Below, one piece after another: positions 1 to 9,216 of a stretch of DNA of 64,000 nucleotides. The notes under the pieces are model-generated. The model made no database searches. It worked only from the letters and a program-made list of their open reading frames with translations, and was not told the origin of the DNA. The stretch spans positions 62,001 through 126,000 of the forward strand of contig NZ_FNHI01000008.1 of the NCBI RefSeq assembly GCF_900103455.1. The letters are read 5' to 3'. The position numbers and the translations under genes were made by a program. Positions within the stretch are counted from its first letter, which is position 1. Each line of letters opens with the position of its first letter. The stretch comes from Streptomyces wuyuanensis. Lineage in GTDB: Bacteria > Actinomycetota > Actinomycetes > Streptomycetales > Streptomycetaceae.

Positions 1-2
1 TC

Positions 3-137
3 ACGATCGAGATCGGCCTGCCGGACTCCGATGTGGACGCCTTCCGTGCCTGGCTCGCGGACGCGACCTCGGGGACGGCGGAACTGGAGCTCGGCGAAGA
101 GGCGTACGGAGACGTCCGAACACAACGAGACGTCTGA
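3..137 (+). CDS. C-terminal end of a protein cut by the window edge
   Basis: An open frame enters from the left edge and stops at TGA 135-137. The 44 visible residues are acidic with good actinobacterial codon bias (ending GEEAYGDVRTQRDV). The part VDAFRAWLADATSG resembles the C-terminal ferredoxin-like domain (DUF1949) of IMPACT/YigZ-family proteins, but this is too short for a firm call. It ends about 180 bp before sbcD and points the same way. Confidence 0.5.
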   Translation, partial: TIEIGLPDSDVDAFRAWLADATSGTAELELGEEAYGDVRTQRDV

Positions 138-139
138 AG

Positions 140-157
140 CCGGGCAGCATAGCCCGG
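140..157 (+). terminator. Possible short hairpin after the first gene
   Basis: CCGGGC and GCCCGG form a 6-bp stem with a 6-base loop, two bases after the stop codon. It is short and lacks a U-tract, so it is only a weak terminator candidate. Confidence 0.3.
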
Positions 158-316
158 ATCGAGGGGATCGCTCCCGGAAACGGGTGAAACCCGAGCCCAG
201 CGGCGGAGCGGCCGACCACCGGCGCTAACGTGGTCGTTGCCGTCCGGCGGGCCTCGCCCCGCCGGGGGCCGGCTTCCGGGCCGGGGAGGGGACACGATCA
301 GGTCGGAGCCGTTTTC

Positions 317-1483
317 TTGAGATTTCTGCACACGTCGGACTGGCATCTGGGGCGTTCGTTCCACCGGGTGAACCTGCTCGGCGCACAGGAGGCGTTCCTC
401 GACCATCTGGTGACGACGGCGCGCGAACACGACGTGGACGCCGTGCTCGTGGCGGGGGACGTCTACGACAGGGCCGTACCGCCCCTGGCCGCCGTGCAGC
501 TGTTCGACGACGTGCTGCACCGGCTCGCCGACGCGGGCGTACCCACCGTGATGATCTCCGGCAACCACGACTCGGCCCGCCGGCTCGGAGTCGCCTCCGG
601 ACTGATCGCGCGGGCCGGGATCCATCTGCGCACCGACCCGGCGGGCTGCGCCACCCCGGTGGTGCTGCGCGACCGGCACGGCGACGTCGCGTTCTACGGG
701 CTGCCGTACCTTGAACCGGCCCTCGTGCGCGACGAGTTCCGCACGGCGACCGCAGGCCACGAAGCCGTCCTGGGCGCGGCCATGGAGCGGGTGCGGGCCG
801 ATCTCGCGGAACGGGCGCCGGGCACCCGCTCCGTCGTCCTCGCGCACGCCTTCGTCGCGGGTGGCGAACCGAGCGACAGCGAGCGCGACATCACCGTCGG
901 AGGCGTCGCGGCCGTCCCCTCCGGACTCTTCGAGGGCGTCGACTACACGGCCCTCGGCCACCTGCACGGCTGCCAGACCGTCAACGAGCGGGTGCGGTAC
1001 TCCGGTTCCCCGCTCGCCTACTCCTTCTCCGAGACCGACCACCGCAAGACCATGTGGCTCGTCGAACTCGGCCCGGCCGGGGAGATCGCCGCGGAGCGCC
1101 TGGACTGCCCGGTGCCGCGCCCCCTCGCACGCATCGAGGGCAGGCTCGAGCACCTGCTGGAGGATCCGGCGCTGGCACGCCACGAGGGGGCCTGGGTCGA
1201 AGCAACCCTCACGGACCCGGTGCGGCCCGCCGAACCCATGGCGCGGCTCGCCGAACGCTTCCCGCACACCCTGAGCCTCGTCTTCGCTCCCGAGCGCGGC
1301 GACGAGGACGAGGCCGCCTCCTACGCGGAGCGGCTGCGCGACCGTGACGACCACCAGATCGCGGAGGACTTCGTGACCCATGTCCGCGGGGGCAGCGGCC
1401 CCGACGACCGCGAACGGGCCGTGCTCCGCGGCGCCTTCGACGACGTACGGGTGGACTCGGCCGTCCGCGAGGTGGCCGGGTGA
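317..1483 (+). CDS. sbcD: Exonuclease SbcCD, nuclease subunit D
   Basis: This is the Mre11-type nuclease partner of SbcC, which cleaves hairpins and blocked DNA ends. The metallophosphoesterase motifs are in order: HTSDWHLG at the N terminus, then AGDVYDR, SGNHDS, LAHAF and GHLHG. The start is placed at TTG 317 because the conserved sequence begins there (RFLHTSDWHLG) and GGAG at 305-308 sits 8 bases upstream. A longer frame from GTG 230 adds about 29 residues that do not look like protein. The stop overlaps the sbcC start (GTGA), so the two are translationally coupled. Confidence 0.93.
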   Translation: MRFLHTSDWHLGRSFHRVNLLGAQEAFLDHLVTTAREHDVDAVLVAGDVYDRAVPPLAAVQLFDDVLHRLADAGVPTVMISGNHDSARRLGVASGLIARAGIHLRTDPAGCATPVVLRDRHGDVAFYGLPYLEPALVRDEFRTATAGHEAVLGAAMERVRADLAERAPGTRSVVLAHAFVAGGEPSDSERDITVGGVAAVPSGLFEGVDYTALGHLHGCQTVNERVRYSGSPLAYSFSETDHRKTMWLVELGPAGEIAAERLDCPVPRPLARIEGRLEHLLEDPALARHEGAWVEATLTDPVRPAEPMARLAERFPHTLSLVFAPERGDEDEAASYAERLRDRDDHQIAEDFVTHVRGGSGPDDRERAVLRGAFDDVRVDSAVREVAG

Positions 1484-4400
1484 GACTGCACCGGCTGGAG
1501 ATCACCGCCTTCGGGCCCTTCGGCGCACGGCAGCAGGTCGACTTCGACACGCTGTCCGCCGCCGGCCTCTTCCTGCTGCACGGACCGACCGGGGCGGGAA
1601 AGACGTCCGTCCTGGACGCCGTCTGCTACGCCCTGTACGGCGCGGCGCCCGGCGCCCGGCAGAACCCCCGTACCTCGCTGCGCAGCGACCACGCTCCCGT
1701 CGGCACCTACACCGAGGTGTGCCTGGACCTGACCGTCGGAGGCCGCCGGCTGGAGATCACCCGGCGGCCCGCGCAGCCCCGCCCCAAGAAGAAGGGCGCC
1801 GGCGTCACCACCGAGAAGGCCCAGAGCCGGCTGCGCGAGTACGACGCGGAGCGCGGCGAATGGAAGGCGCTCAGCCGCTCCCACCAGGAGATCGGCGAGG
1901 AGATCACCCAGCTCGTCGGCATGAGCCGCGACCAGTTCTGCCAGGTCGTCCTGCTGCCGCAGGGCGATTTCGCGCGTTTCCTGAGGTCGGACGCCGAAGC
2001 GCGCGGAAAGCTGCTCGGCAGGCTGTTCGACACCCGCCGCTTCGCTCTCGTCGAGGAGCGCCTCAGCGAACTAAGACGTGCCGCCGAGCAGCAGGTGAGG
2101 GACGGCGACGAACGGCTGCTGGCCCTCGTCCACCGGATGGGCCAGGCGGCCGGGAACACGGCCGGCGACTGGCCCGCCCCCGCGCACCGGCCGGGGGAGC
2201 CCGGTCTGGCCGACGCGGTGCTGCAGTGGGCGGCCGTGGCCCGGGCGGGCGCCCGGGAGTCCCTCGCGATCGCCGCTTCGTCCCGGTCCGCGGCCGAGGC
2301 CCGCCAGTCCGCCGCCCGGCGCTCCCTGGACGCCGAACGGGAGCTGGCCGCGCTTCAGCGGCGCCACGCCGACGCCGTGCGCCGGGCCGGGGAACTGGAG
2401 CTCCGGCGGCCCGGGCTGGACGGCGTGCGGGCGCGTCTCGAAAAGGCCCGCAGGGCCGAACTGGTCGCCCCCGCACTCCGGTTGCGCGAGGACGCCGAAA
2501 GGGAGCAGCGGACCGCGGACGCCGCCTGGCAAGGTGCCCGGACCGCCCTGCCCGCGTCCCTCGCGGACGCGGGCGCGGAACGGCTCTCCGAGCTGGAGCA
2601 CGAACTCCGCCAGGAACTCGGCGGCCTGGACGCCGCGCGGCGCGCGGAACGGCGCAGCGCCGACATCGTCCGGGAACGCGAGGAACTCGACCGCCAGGCC
2701 CGGCACGACGACGGACTCCTCCAGGACGCCGAGGGATGGCTCGCCGACTGGGACACGGTGCGCCGCGCGCTCCAGGACCGGATCGAGGCCGCGCAGGAGG
2801 CCGCCACCCGCGCGGAGCACCTCGCGGGACGGCTGGAGCCGGCCCGCCGCCGGGTGACCGCCGCCCGCGACCGCGACCGGCTCGCCGCCCGGACCGAGGC
2901 CGTCGAGGACGACCTCCGCGGCGCGCGGGAGCGGGCCAACTCCGCCCACGAGACCTGGCTCGACCTCAAGGAGCGCCGGCTGCGCGGCATCGCCGCCGAA
3001 CTCGCCGCCGGGCTCACCGCCGGCGAACCCTGCGCCGTCTGCGGCTCCGCCGAGCACCCGGAGCCGGCGGAGGCCGGGGAGGCCCATGTCGACCGCGCGG
3101 GCGAGGACGCGGCGTACGAGGCGTACGCCGCCGCCGACCGGGACCGTGCCGAGGCCGAGCGGCAACTGGCCGTGCTGCGGGGGGCGTTCACGGCCGCGAG
3201 GGACGCGGCGCGTGAGGCGGACCCCGGGGACGCGCGTGACGGCCAAGGTCTGCGCACGGCGCCGTCCTCCTCGGAGCCGGGGATTCCGTCACCGTCCGCG
3301 GCGCCCGACGATCTGGGCGACGGAGCCGCGCCGCACGGCTCCGGTGAGCGGCCCGGGTCCGGGGCGGCCGCGCAGGCGCCGGCCGGCCGCGCCGCGGAGG
3401 CCCGACGGGTCACCGCGGCCGCCCCGGACCGGGCCGCGGTGGACGGGCCCCTCCACGCCGTGGCCGTCGCCGAACACGAGAGCGGGGTCCGCGCGGACCC
3501 CGCTCGGGCCGCGGACGGCGCCGCGCCCGCCGACCCCGCCGTCGCGGACCTGGAGGCCGTCGTCGCCCGGCTGGAGCGCGAGCACCGGGACGCCCACGCG
3601 CTGGCGGCCGGTTTGCACGGCGCCCGAGAGGAACTGGACCGGGCCGGGCGGGAGTACGAGGAACGGCTCGCGGCGCGGCAGGAGGCCGAGCGGCGCGCGG
3701 TCGCGCGGACGTCGCGGCGCGAGGTGCTGGAGAGCGAACGGAGCGCGCTGGACGCGGAGGTGGCGCGTGCCGTCGGCGGCTCCGGGACCGTCGCCGACCG
3801 GACCGCGCTGCTGGAGCGCCGCATCGCCCTGCTCTCCGGGGCCGCCGAGGCCGTCCGCGCGGCGGACACGGCGGCCCGCCGCATGAAGGAGGCCGACGAC
3901 CGGCTCTCCGACGCGGCGTTCCGGGCCGGCTACGACACCCCTGCCGACGCGGCCGCCGCGCTCCTGGACGAAGGGGAACGTCGCGATCTCCAGGAGCGGC
4001 TCGACGCCTGGCAGGCCGAGGAGGCCGCGGTGGCCGACCGCCTCGCAGAACCGGAGACCCGCTCCGCGGCAGCGCGGCCGCCGGCCGAACCGGAGGCCGC
4101 GCTGCGCGCGTCCGACGCCGCCGAGAGAGCACTGCGCGACGCCGTCTCGGCCCTCGACTCCGCCCGGGAACGCTGCACGGAACTCGACCGGCTCTCCCGC
4201 CTGGCCGCGGCGGAGGCGCGCAGGCTCGGCCCGCTGCGCGACGAGTACGAGCGCGTCGCCCGGCTCGCCGGCCTCGCCGCGGGCACGTCCGCCGACAACG
4301 AACGCAAGATGCGTTTGGAGTCCTACGTGCTGGCGGCCAGGCTGGAGCAGGTCGCGGCGGCGGCCACCGTACGGCTGCGGCGCATGTCCGCGGGCCGCTA

Positions 4401-4806
4401 CACGCTGGTGCACTCGGACGCCAGGGCCGGCGGCAGGCGCTCCGGACTCGGCCTGCACGTCGTCGACGCGTGGACCGGCAGGGAGCGGGACACGGCGACG
4501 CTCTCCGGCGGCGAGACGTTCTTCGCCTCACTGGCCCTCGCCCTCGGCCTCGCCGACGTCGTCACGGAGGAGGCCGGAGGCGTGCGCCTGGACACGCTGT
4601 TCATCGACGAGGGCTTCGGCAGCCTCGACGACCAGACCCTCGACGAGGTCCTCGACGTCCTCGACTCGCTGCGCGAACGCGACCGCAGCGTGGGCATCGT
4701 CAGCCACGTCGGCGATCTGCGCCGCAGGATCCCCGCCCGGCTGGAGGTCGTCAAGGAGCGCGACGGGTCGGCGGTGCGGCTGCACTCGGCCCCGGTCAGC
4801 GGCTGA
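1480..4806 (+). CDS. sbcC: Exonuclease SbcCD, ATPase subunit C
   Basis: Rad50-like SMC ATPase, 1108 aa. Walker A GPTGAGKT lies at residues 35-42, the ABC signature LSGGE and Walker B (LFIDEGFGSLD) are near the C terminus, and long charged coiled-coil arms lie between. The zinc-hook CxxC (Cys518, Cys521, CAVC) marks the coil apex. Just after the hook, residues about 580-690 form an Ala/Pro/Gly/Asp-rich stretch unlike coiled coil, which makes the protein longer than usual. GTG start inside the sbcD stop. The 3' end overlaps the convergent AsnC-type gene by 11 bp. Confidence 0.93.
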   Translation: MRLHRLEITAFGPFGARQQVDFDTLSAAGLFLLHGPTGAGKTSVLDAVCYALYGAAPGARQNPRTSLRSDHAPVGTYTEVCLDLTVGGRRLEITRRPAQPRPKKKGAGVTTEKAQSRLREYDAERGEWKALSRSHQEIGEEITQLVGMSRDQFCQVVLLPQGDFARFLRSDAEARGKLLGRLFDTRRFALVEERLSELRRAAEQQVRDGDERLLALVHRMGQAAGNTAGDWPAPAHRPGEPGLADAVLQWAAVARAGARESLAIAASSRSAAEARQSAARRSLDAERELAALQRRHADAVRRAGELELRRPGLDGVRARLEKARRAELVAPALRLREDAEREQRTADAAWQGARTALPASLADAGAERLSELEHELRQELGGLDAARRAERRSADIVREREELDRQARHDDGLLQDAEGWLADWDTVRRALQDRIEAAQEAATRAEHLAGRLEPARRRVTAARDRDRLAARTEAVEDDLRGARERANSAHETWLDLKERRLRGIAAELAAGLTAGEPCAVCGSAEHPEPAEAGEAHVDRAGEDAAYEAYAAADRDRAEAERQLAVLRGAFTAARDAAREADPGDARDGQGLRTAPSSSEPGIPSPSAAPDDLGDGAAPHGSGERPGSGAAAQAPAGRAAEARRVTAAAPDRAAVDGPLHAVAVAEHESGVRADPARAADGAAPADPAVADLEAVVARLEREHRDAHALAAGLHGAREELDRAGREYEERLAARQEAERRAVARTSRREVLESERSALDAEVARAVGGSGTVADRTALLERRIALLSGAAEAVRAADTAARRMKEADDRLSDAAFRAGYDTPADAAAALLDEGERRDLQERLDAWQAEEAAVADRLAEPETRSAAARPPAEPEAALRASDAAERALRDAVSALDSARERCTELDRLSRLAAAEARRLGPLRDEYERVARLAGLAAGTSADNERKMRLESYVLAARLEQVAAAATVRLRRMSAGRYTLVHSDARAGGRRSGLGLHVVDAWTGRERDTATLSGGETFFASLALALGLADVVTEEAGGVRLDTLFIDEGFGSLDDQTLDEVLDVLDSLRERDRSVGIVSHVGDLRRRIPARLEVVKERDGSAVRLHSAPVSG

Positions 4807-5242
4807 GCGGCCGCCGGGGGAGGGGCGAGGAGTAGACGACGCTCGTCGTCACCGAGCCGAGCGCGCCGATCCGGCCCGAGACCTCCTCGAGATGGGTCAT
4901 GGAACGGGCGGCGACCTTCAGGACGAAACAGTCGTCCCCCGTGACATGGTGCGCCTCGACGATCTCGGGAGTGGTGCCGAGCAGATCGTGGAACGGCTTG
5001 TAGTTGCCGTTCGGGTAGCGGAGCCGGACGAAGGCGAGGATCGGCAGTCCGAGGCGCTCCTGGTCCACGACGGCCGTGTAGCCGGAGATCACCCCCGCCT
5101 CCTCGAGCCTGCGCACGCGCTCCGTCACCGCGCTCGGCGACATGGACACCGTCCTGGCGAGCTCCGCGAAACTGGCGCGTCCGTCGGTCTGCAGGGCGTC
5201 GAGGATGCGCCAGTCGGTGGCGTCCGGTGAATATCCCGTCAT
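4796..5242 (-). CDS. Lrp/AsnC family transcriptional regulator
   Basis: 148 aa. An N-terminal winged HTH (SFAELARTVSMSPSAVTERV) is followed by the RAM/AsnC ligand-binding domain (YRYPNG-type beta strand, HHVTGDDCFVLKV). This family binds amino acids and often controls a divergent neighbour. The neighbour here is a rhodanese gene starting 94 bp away, so a sulfur- or cysteine-linked role is possible but inferred. ATG at 5242 gives the normal family length; upstream in-frame residues are not conserved-looking. Confidence 0.88.
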   Translation of the reverse strand: MTGYSPDATDWRILDALQTDGRASFAELARTVSMSPSAVTERVRRLEEAGVISGYTAVVDQERLGLPILAFVRLRYPNGNYKPFHDLLGTTPEIVEAHHVTGDDCFVLKVAARSMTHLEEVSGRIGALGSVTTSVVYSSPLPRRPLSR

Positions 5243-5261
5243 GCTCGACAGGTAGCAGGGC

Positions 5262-5329
5262 GATCCCCGGCCGATCAAGGGATCCGCCGGGGAATCCTCC
5301 TTCAGGCGCGGAGCCGATGACCATAGATT
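5262..5329. promoter_or_regulatory. AsnC/rhodanese intergenic: imperfect dyad and promoter
   Basis: GATCCCCGG (5262-5270) faces CCGGGGAATC (5287-5296), an imperfect dyad that could bind the Lrp-type regulator. Rightward boxes TTCAGG (5301-5306) and TAGATT (5324-5329) are 17 bp apart. Transcription would then begin at about the rhodanese ATG, which has no clear Shine-Dalgarno, so a leaderless mRNA is plausible. Confidence 0.4.
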
Positions 5330-5336
5330 CGTGGCC

Positions 5337-5819
5337 ATGACAACGACACGGTCCGTCTCGAACCCCGTCCTCCGTGTGCCGCCGGCCTCTCCGGCCGCGG
5401 CCGTCGCCCACTTCTCGGCGAGCCTCGCCTTCCACGCCGACGTCTCCGACGTGGCCGCCGCGCTGGCCGCGGACGGCGACCCCGGATTCGTCGTGCTCGA
5501 CTCCCGCTCCACACAGGCCTGGGACCAGGGCCGAGTCCCGGGCGCCGTGCATCTGCCCACCGCCCTCGTGCACGACGGGGCCGAACGGCTCCTGGACAGA
5601 TCGGTGCCCGTGGTCACCTACTGCTGGGGCCCGGGCTGCAACGGGGCCACGCGCGCCGCGCTGGCGCTCGCCGAACTCGGCTTCCGGGTCAAGGAGATGC
5701 TGGGCGGCTTCGAGTACTGGGTGCGCGAGGGCTTTCCGTACGAGACGCGGCAGGGTGCGGGGCGCCGCGACCCGGACCCGCTCACGGCACCCGTCGGTGC
5801 GGAGGACTGCGGCTGCTGA
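5337..5819 (+). CDS. Rhodanese-like domain protein
   Basis: 160 aa, a single rhodanese domain for sulfur transfer through a cysteine persulfide. VVLDSRSTQAWDQGRVPGAVHLP is the conserved N-terminal half. The active loop contains Cys96 and Cys101 (CWGPGCNGATRAA), Cys101 being the likelier catalytic residue. The tail ends EDCGC, adding two more cysteines. ATG 5337 is preferred over GTG 5331, which is two codons upstream. Divergent from an AsnC-type regulator that probably controls it (inference). Confidence 0.85.
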   Translation: MTTTRSVSNPVLRVPPASPAAAVAHFSASLAFHADVSDVAAALAADGDPGFVVLDSRSTQAWDQGRVPGAVHLPTALVHDGAERLLDRSVPVVTYCWGPGCNGATRAALALAELGFRVKEMLGGFEYWVREGFPYETRQGAGRRDPDPLTAPVGAEDCGC

Positions 5820-5943
5820 AACGGACGGACGGCACGGCAGCGGGGGACGGAGCCCCTCGACGGCCCACGGCACTGTCGCTGCGGCGGCATCCCGCCGGAA
5901 ACACGGATGACAGCCCGGGCGGCCCCCTCCATGATGGGCTGCC

Positions 5944-6798
5944 ATGCCCCGGTTTCCTCATCCCACCGCGGCGGCACTCCGCCGTGACCCCGTCCCGCTG
6001 CGCGGCCGAACGGTGCTGGTCACGGGTGCCAGCCGACGCGGCGGCATCGGATTCGCCGTCGCCCGCAGGCTCGCCGCACTCGGTGCGAGCGTCTATCTGC
6101 ACCACCACGTCCCGCACGACGACACCCAGCCCTGGGGCGCCGAACCGGGCGGTCCGGAGGCGGTCGCCGACGCCGTGCGCGAGGCGCTCGCCGACCCCGC
6201 GGCACGGGTGTTCCACGGGCCCGGCGATCTCTCGGACCCGGCCGCACCCGCGCGACTGCTCGCGCGCGCGGCCGACGCGATGGGTGGCCGGGTCGACATC
6301 CTCGTCGCCAACCACGCGCTCAGCGGCCGTGACGGCACCCTCGACACCGTCGACGCGGCGATGCTCGACGCCCACTGGGCCGTCGACACCCGGTCGGTGG
6401 TCCTGCTGGTCCAGGCGTACGCCCGGCTGCGCGCGGCCCTTCCGTCCCGCACACCCGGTGGCCGCGTCGTGATGATGACCTCGGGCCAGGACATCGCCGA
6501 CGGAATGCCGCACGAGGTGGCGTACGCCCTCGCCAAGGGAGCCCTCGCCTCCGTGACCAGGACCCTCGCAACGGCACTCGCGGAGCACTCCGTGACCGTG
6601 AACACCGTCAATCCCGGGCCCGTCGACACGGACTACCTCACCGGCGAGGCGTACGAGGCGGTCGCCGCGTGCTTCCCGGCCGGCCGCTGGGGCATGCCGG
6701 ACGACCCCGCACGGCTCATCGCCTGGCTGGCGACGGACGAGGCCGAGTGGATCACGGGGCAGGTCATCGACTCGGAAGGCGGTTTCCGCCGCTCATGA
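5944..6798 (+). CDS. Short-chain dehydrogenase/reductase (SDR)
   Basis: 284 aa NAD(P)-dependent oxidoreductase. It has the Rossmann glycine motif TGASRRGGIG near residue 27, the central VANHALSG (NNAG-like) strand, a Ser in MMTSGQ, the YALAK active-site Tyr/Lys, and NTVNPGPVDT with a C-terminal WITGQVIDSEGG as in FabG-like reductases. Substrate unknown. The roughly 26-residue N-terminal extension is unusual for FabG itself. Confidence 0.88.
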   Translation: MPRFPHPTAAALRRDPVPLRGRTVLVTGASRRGGIGFAVARRLAALGASVYLHHHVPHDDTQPWGAEPGGPEAVADAVREALADPAARVFHGPGDLSDPAAPARLLARAADAMGGRVDILVANHALSGRDGTLDTVDAAMLDAHWAVDTRSVVLLVQAYARLRAALPSRTPGGRVVMMTSGQDIADGMPHEVAYALAKGALASVTRTLATALAEHSVTVNTVNPGPVDTDYLTGEAYEAVAACFPAGRWGMPDDPARLIAWLATDEAEWITGQVIDSEGGFRRS

Positions 6799-6848
6799 GC
6801 GATGCGGCGGCGCCCGTCGGCCGCCGCCGCACCACGGAGTCCCGCTCG

Positions 6849-6893
6849 GTCCTGCCGTACGGGCGGACCGCCCGGCGGCCCGTACGGCAGGAC
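6849..6893. terminator. Strong bidirectional hairpin terminator
   Basis: A perfect 16-bp stem (GTCCTGCCGTACGGGC at 6849-6864 with its complement at 6878-6893) and a 13-base loop. It lies between the convergent SDR gene and the DUF885 gene and ends 7 bases from the latter's stop codon, so it can serve both. Confidence 0.75.
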
Positions 6894-6899
6894 CCGCCG

Positions 6900-8588
6900 T
6901 CAGAGCTTCGACAGCTCGTCCACCAGGTCGTCCAGCCCCAGCGGGCCCTGCGACAGCGCCGCCATGTGCCATGCCTTCGCGTCGAAGGCGTCCCCGTGCG
7001 CCGCCCGGGCGCGCTCCCTCCCGAGCAGCCAGGCCCGCTCTCCCAACTTGTAGCCGATGGCCTGCGCGGGCATCGAGAGATAGCGCGTCAGCTCGCTGGC
7101 GACGAAGTCGGCGGGCCGTCCGCTGTGACGGCCGAAGAACTCCTCGGCCAGCTCCGGCGTCCAGCGCTCACCGGGGTGGAACGGCGAATCCCCGGGGATC
7201 TCCAGCTCCAGGTGCATGCCGATGTCGACGATGACCCGGCAGGCCCGCATCATCTGGGCGTCCAGGTAGCCCAGTCTGCGTTCGGCGTCCGGCAGGAAGC
7301 CCAGTTCGTCCATGAGGCGCTCGGCGTACAGCGCCCAGCCCTCCGCGTTCGCGCTCACCCCGCCGATGGTCGCCTGGTAGCGGGACAGCCGGTCCGCGAC
7401 GTGGACCCACTGCGCGATCTGCAGGTGATGACCCGGCACGCCCTCGTGGTACCAGGTGGAGACGAGGTCGTAGACGGGGAAGCGGGTTTCGCCCATGGTC
7501 GGCAGCCAGGTCCGGCCGGGGCGCGAGAAGTCCTCCGACGGTCCCGTGTAGTAGGGAGCGGCCGCGCTGCCCGGAGGCGCGATCCGGGACTCCACGACCC
7601 GTACCCGCTCGGCGAGTTCGAAGTGCGTGCCGTCCAGGGCCTCGATGGCCTCGTCCATGAGCTTCTGCAGCCACTCGCGGACTTCCTCGACACCCTCGAT
7701 GTGGGTGCCGTGCACGTCGAGGTGGGCCAGCGCCTCCCAGGGGCCCGCGCCCGGGAGGATCTTGTCCGCCTCGGTCTTCATCTCGGCGAGCAGCCGGTGG
7801 TACTCGGACCAGCCGTACGCGTACGCCTCGTCGAGATCGAGTTCCGTGCCGTTGAAGAAGCGGACCCAGCGGGCGTAGCGCTCGCGGCCCACCGTGTCGG
7901 GTGCCCCCTCGATCCCGGGGGCGTACACGTCGCGCATCCAGTCGCGCAGCGACCGGAAGGCCGAGGTCGCGAGGGCCGCGGCGGCGTCGAGCTCGGCGCG
8001 CAGCTCGTCCGGACCGGCCGTGACGAAGTCCTCGAACCAGCCGCGCCCGTCCGATCCGCCCGTCCACTCGTCGAGCTGTGTCACGAAGGCGGCCGTGGGG
8101 CGCGGCCCGGCGGGGAGCTTGCGCTCCAGCCCGAGGGCCAGCGAGGCACGGTAGCCCTCGAGGGCGTCCGGGACGGCCCGCAGTCGCTCGGCGACCGCCG
8201 TCCAGTCCTCCTTCGACGCCGTCGGCATCACGGTGAACACATTGCGCACCCCGTGCGCGGGGGAGCGCAGATTGCTGACGGTGCGCAGGCCCTCCTCCGC
8301 ATCGTGCACGGCGAGTTCGGCGGTCAGCCGTTCACGCAGCAGACGGCCGCAGCGCCGCTCCGCGTCCGAGTCGGCACCGGGAAGCTTCTCCGCCTCGTCG
8401 AGCCGGACGAGCGTCGCGCGGGCGAGTTCGGCCACGGCCTCCTGGCCGGCCGGCGAGAAGTCGGGGAGGCGGCCCGCGCTCTCCGGGACTCCCAGGTAGG
8501 TACCGGTGATCGGGTCGAGGGCGATGAGTGCGTCGACGTAGGCGTCGGCGACCTGGCGGGGCAGCGCGCTGCTCGGAGTCTCTGGCAT
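6900..8588 (-). CDS. DUF885 family protein (metallopeptidase-like)
   Basis: 562 aa. The motif WYHEGVPGHHLQ is the HExxxGHH-type signature of the DUF885 family, thought to be zinc carboxypeptidase-like; the substrate is unknown. No signal peptide, so probably cytosolic. ATG 8588 is preceded by AGGA at suitable spacing; about 27 in-frame codons further upstream run back into the Lrp gene. It follows the Lrp gene on the same strand with only 4 bases between stop and start, so the two are likely co-transcribed. Confidence 0.85.
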   Translation of the reverse strand: MPETPSSALPRQVADAYVDALIALDPITGTYLGVPESAGRLPDFSPAGQEAVAELARATLVRLDEAEKLPGADSDAERRCGRLLRERLTAELAVHDAEEGLRTVSNLRSPAHGVRNVFTVMPTASKEDWTAVAERLRAVPDALEGYRASLALGLERKLPAGPRPTAAFVTQLDEWTGGSDGRGWFEDFVTAGPDELRAELDAAAALATSAFRSLRDWMRDVYAPGIEGAPDTVGRERYARWVRFFNGTELDLDEAYAYGWSEYHRLLAEMKTEADKILPGAGPWEALAHLDVHGTHIEGVEEVREWLQKLMDEAIEALDGTHFELAERVRVVESRIAPPGSAAAPYYTGPSEDFSRPGRTWLPTMGETRFPVYDLVSTWYHEGVPGHHLQIAQWVHVADRLSRYQATIGGVSANAEGWALYAERLMDELGFLPDAERRLGYLDAQMMRACRVIVDIGMHLELEIPGDSPFHPGERWTPELAEEFFGRHSGRPADFVASELTRYLSMPAQAIGYKLGERAWLLGRERARAAHGDAFDAKAWHMAALSQGPLGLDDLVDELSKL

Positions 8589-8592
8589 GCGC

Positions 8593-9156
8593 TCATCCTG
8601 GTACGAGCGAGGGCCCGTCGTCATCACCGATTGATCTCGCGTGACCTCGGTCGGCTGACAAATGAGCATGCCTGGCGGGCTCTTGAGCGGGCGGGAGGAG
8701 TGGGCCGCAATCCCATTGCTGGAAGATCAGTCGGGTCTCCACACGGGCGACTTCACGCCGCGACGTGAACTCGTCGAGCACCAGCCGCTGCAGGTCCGCA
8801 GTGTCGGTCACGGCGACATGCACCAGATAGTCGTCGGGCCCGGTCAGATGGAAGAGCGCACGTGACTCCGGCAGGGCACGGATCCGTTCGACGAACGGAC
8901 CGATCAGTTCCCTTCGGTGCGGGCGGACCTGGACCATCAGGAGCGCCTCGAGACCCCTTCCGAGTTTGGCTGGATCGAGTCGTAGCTGGTGCCCGAGGAT
9001 GATCCCGCTGCGGCGCAGCCGGCTCACCCGGTCCAGGCATGTCGAGGGCGCGACGCCCACCTCCGCGGCCACCTCCCGGTAGGTGGTCCGGGCGTCGTTC
9101 TGCAGAATGCGAAGTATGTGCAGATCGACCGGGTCGAGAGCGACGGAATCGGCCAT
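8593..9156 (-). CDS. Lrp/AsnC family regulator with C-terminal extension
   Basis: 187 aa. HTH at residues about 10-55 (YREVAAEVGVAPSTCLDRVSRL), then an AsnC ligand domain. The last roughly 33 residues (after FQQWDCGPLLPP) are beyond the family's usual length and look unstructured. It lies 60 bp from, and divergent to, a Cys/Met-metabolism PLP enzyme and just upstream of the DUF885 gene. Control of both by an amino-acid signal is the natural inference. Confidence 0.88.
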   Translation of the reverse strand: MADSVALDPVDLHILRILQNDARTTYREVAAEVGVAPSTCLDRVSRLRRSGIILGHQLRLDPAKLGRGLEALLMVQVRPHRRELIGPFVERIRALPESRALFHLTGPDDYLVHVAVTDTADLQRLVLDEFTSRREVARVETRLIFQQWDCGPLLPPAQEPARHAHLSADRGHARSIGDDDGPSLVPG

Positions 9157-9216
9157 GGCCCGAACGTAACACGGAGCTATCGCCCTACTGCCCGGTAATT
9201 GTTCAGAGTGCGCGCC

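Noticed and set aside
230..316. N-terminal extension of sbcD from GTG 230
   Set aside because: The residues are Arg/Pro/Gly-rich and precede the invariant HTSDWHLG start; TTG 317 has its own Shine-Dalgarno.
2071..3246. Long minus-strand open frames inside sbcC
   Set aside because: Antisense shadows of a GC-rich coding region; low-complexity product and no start signals.
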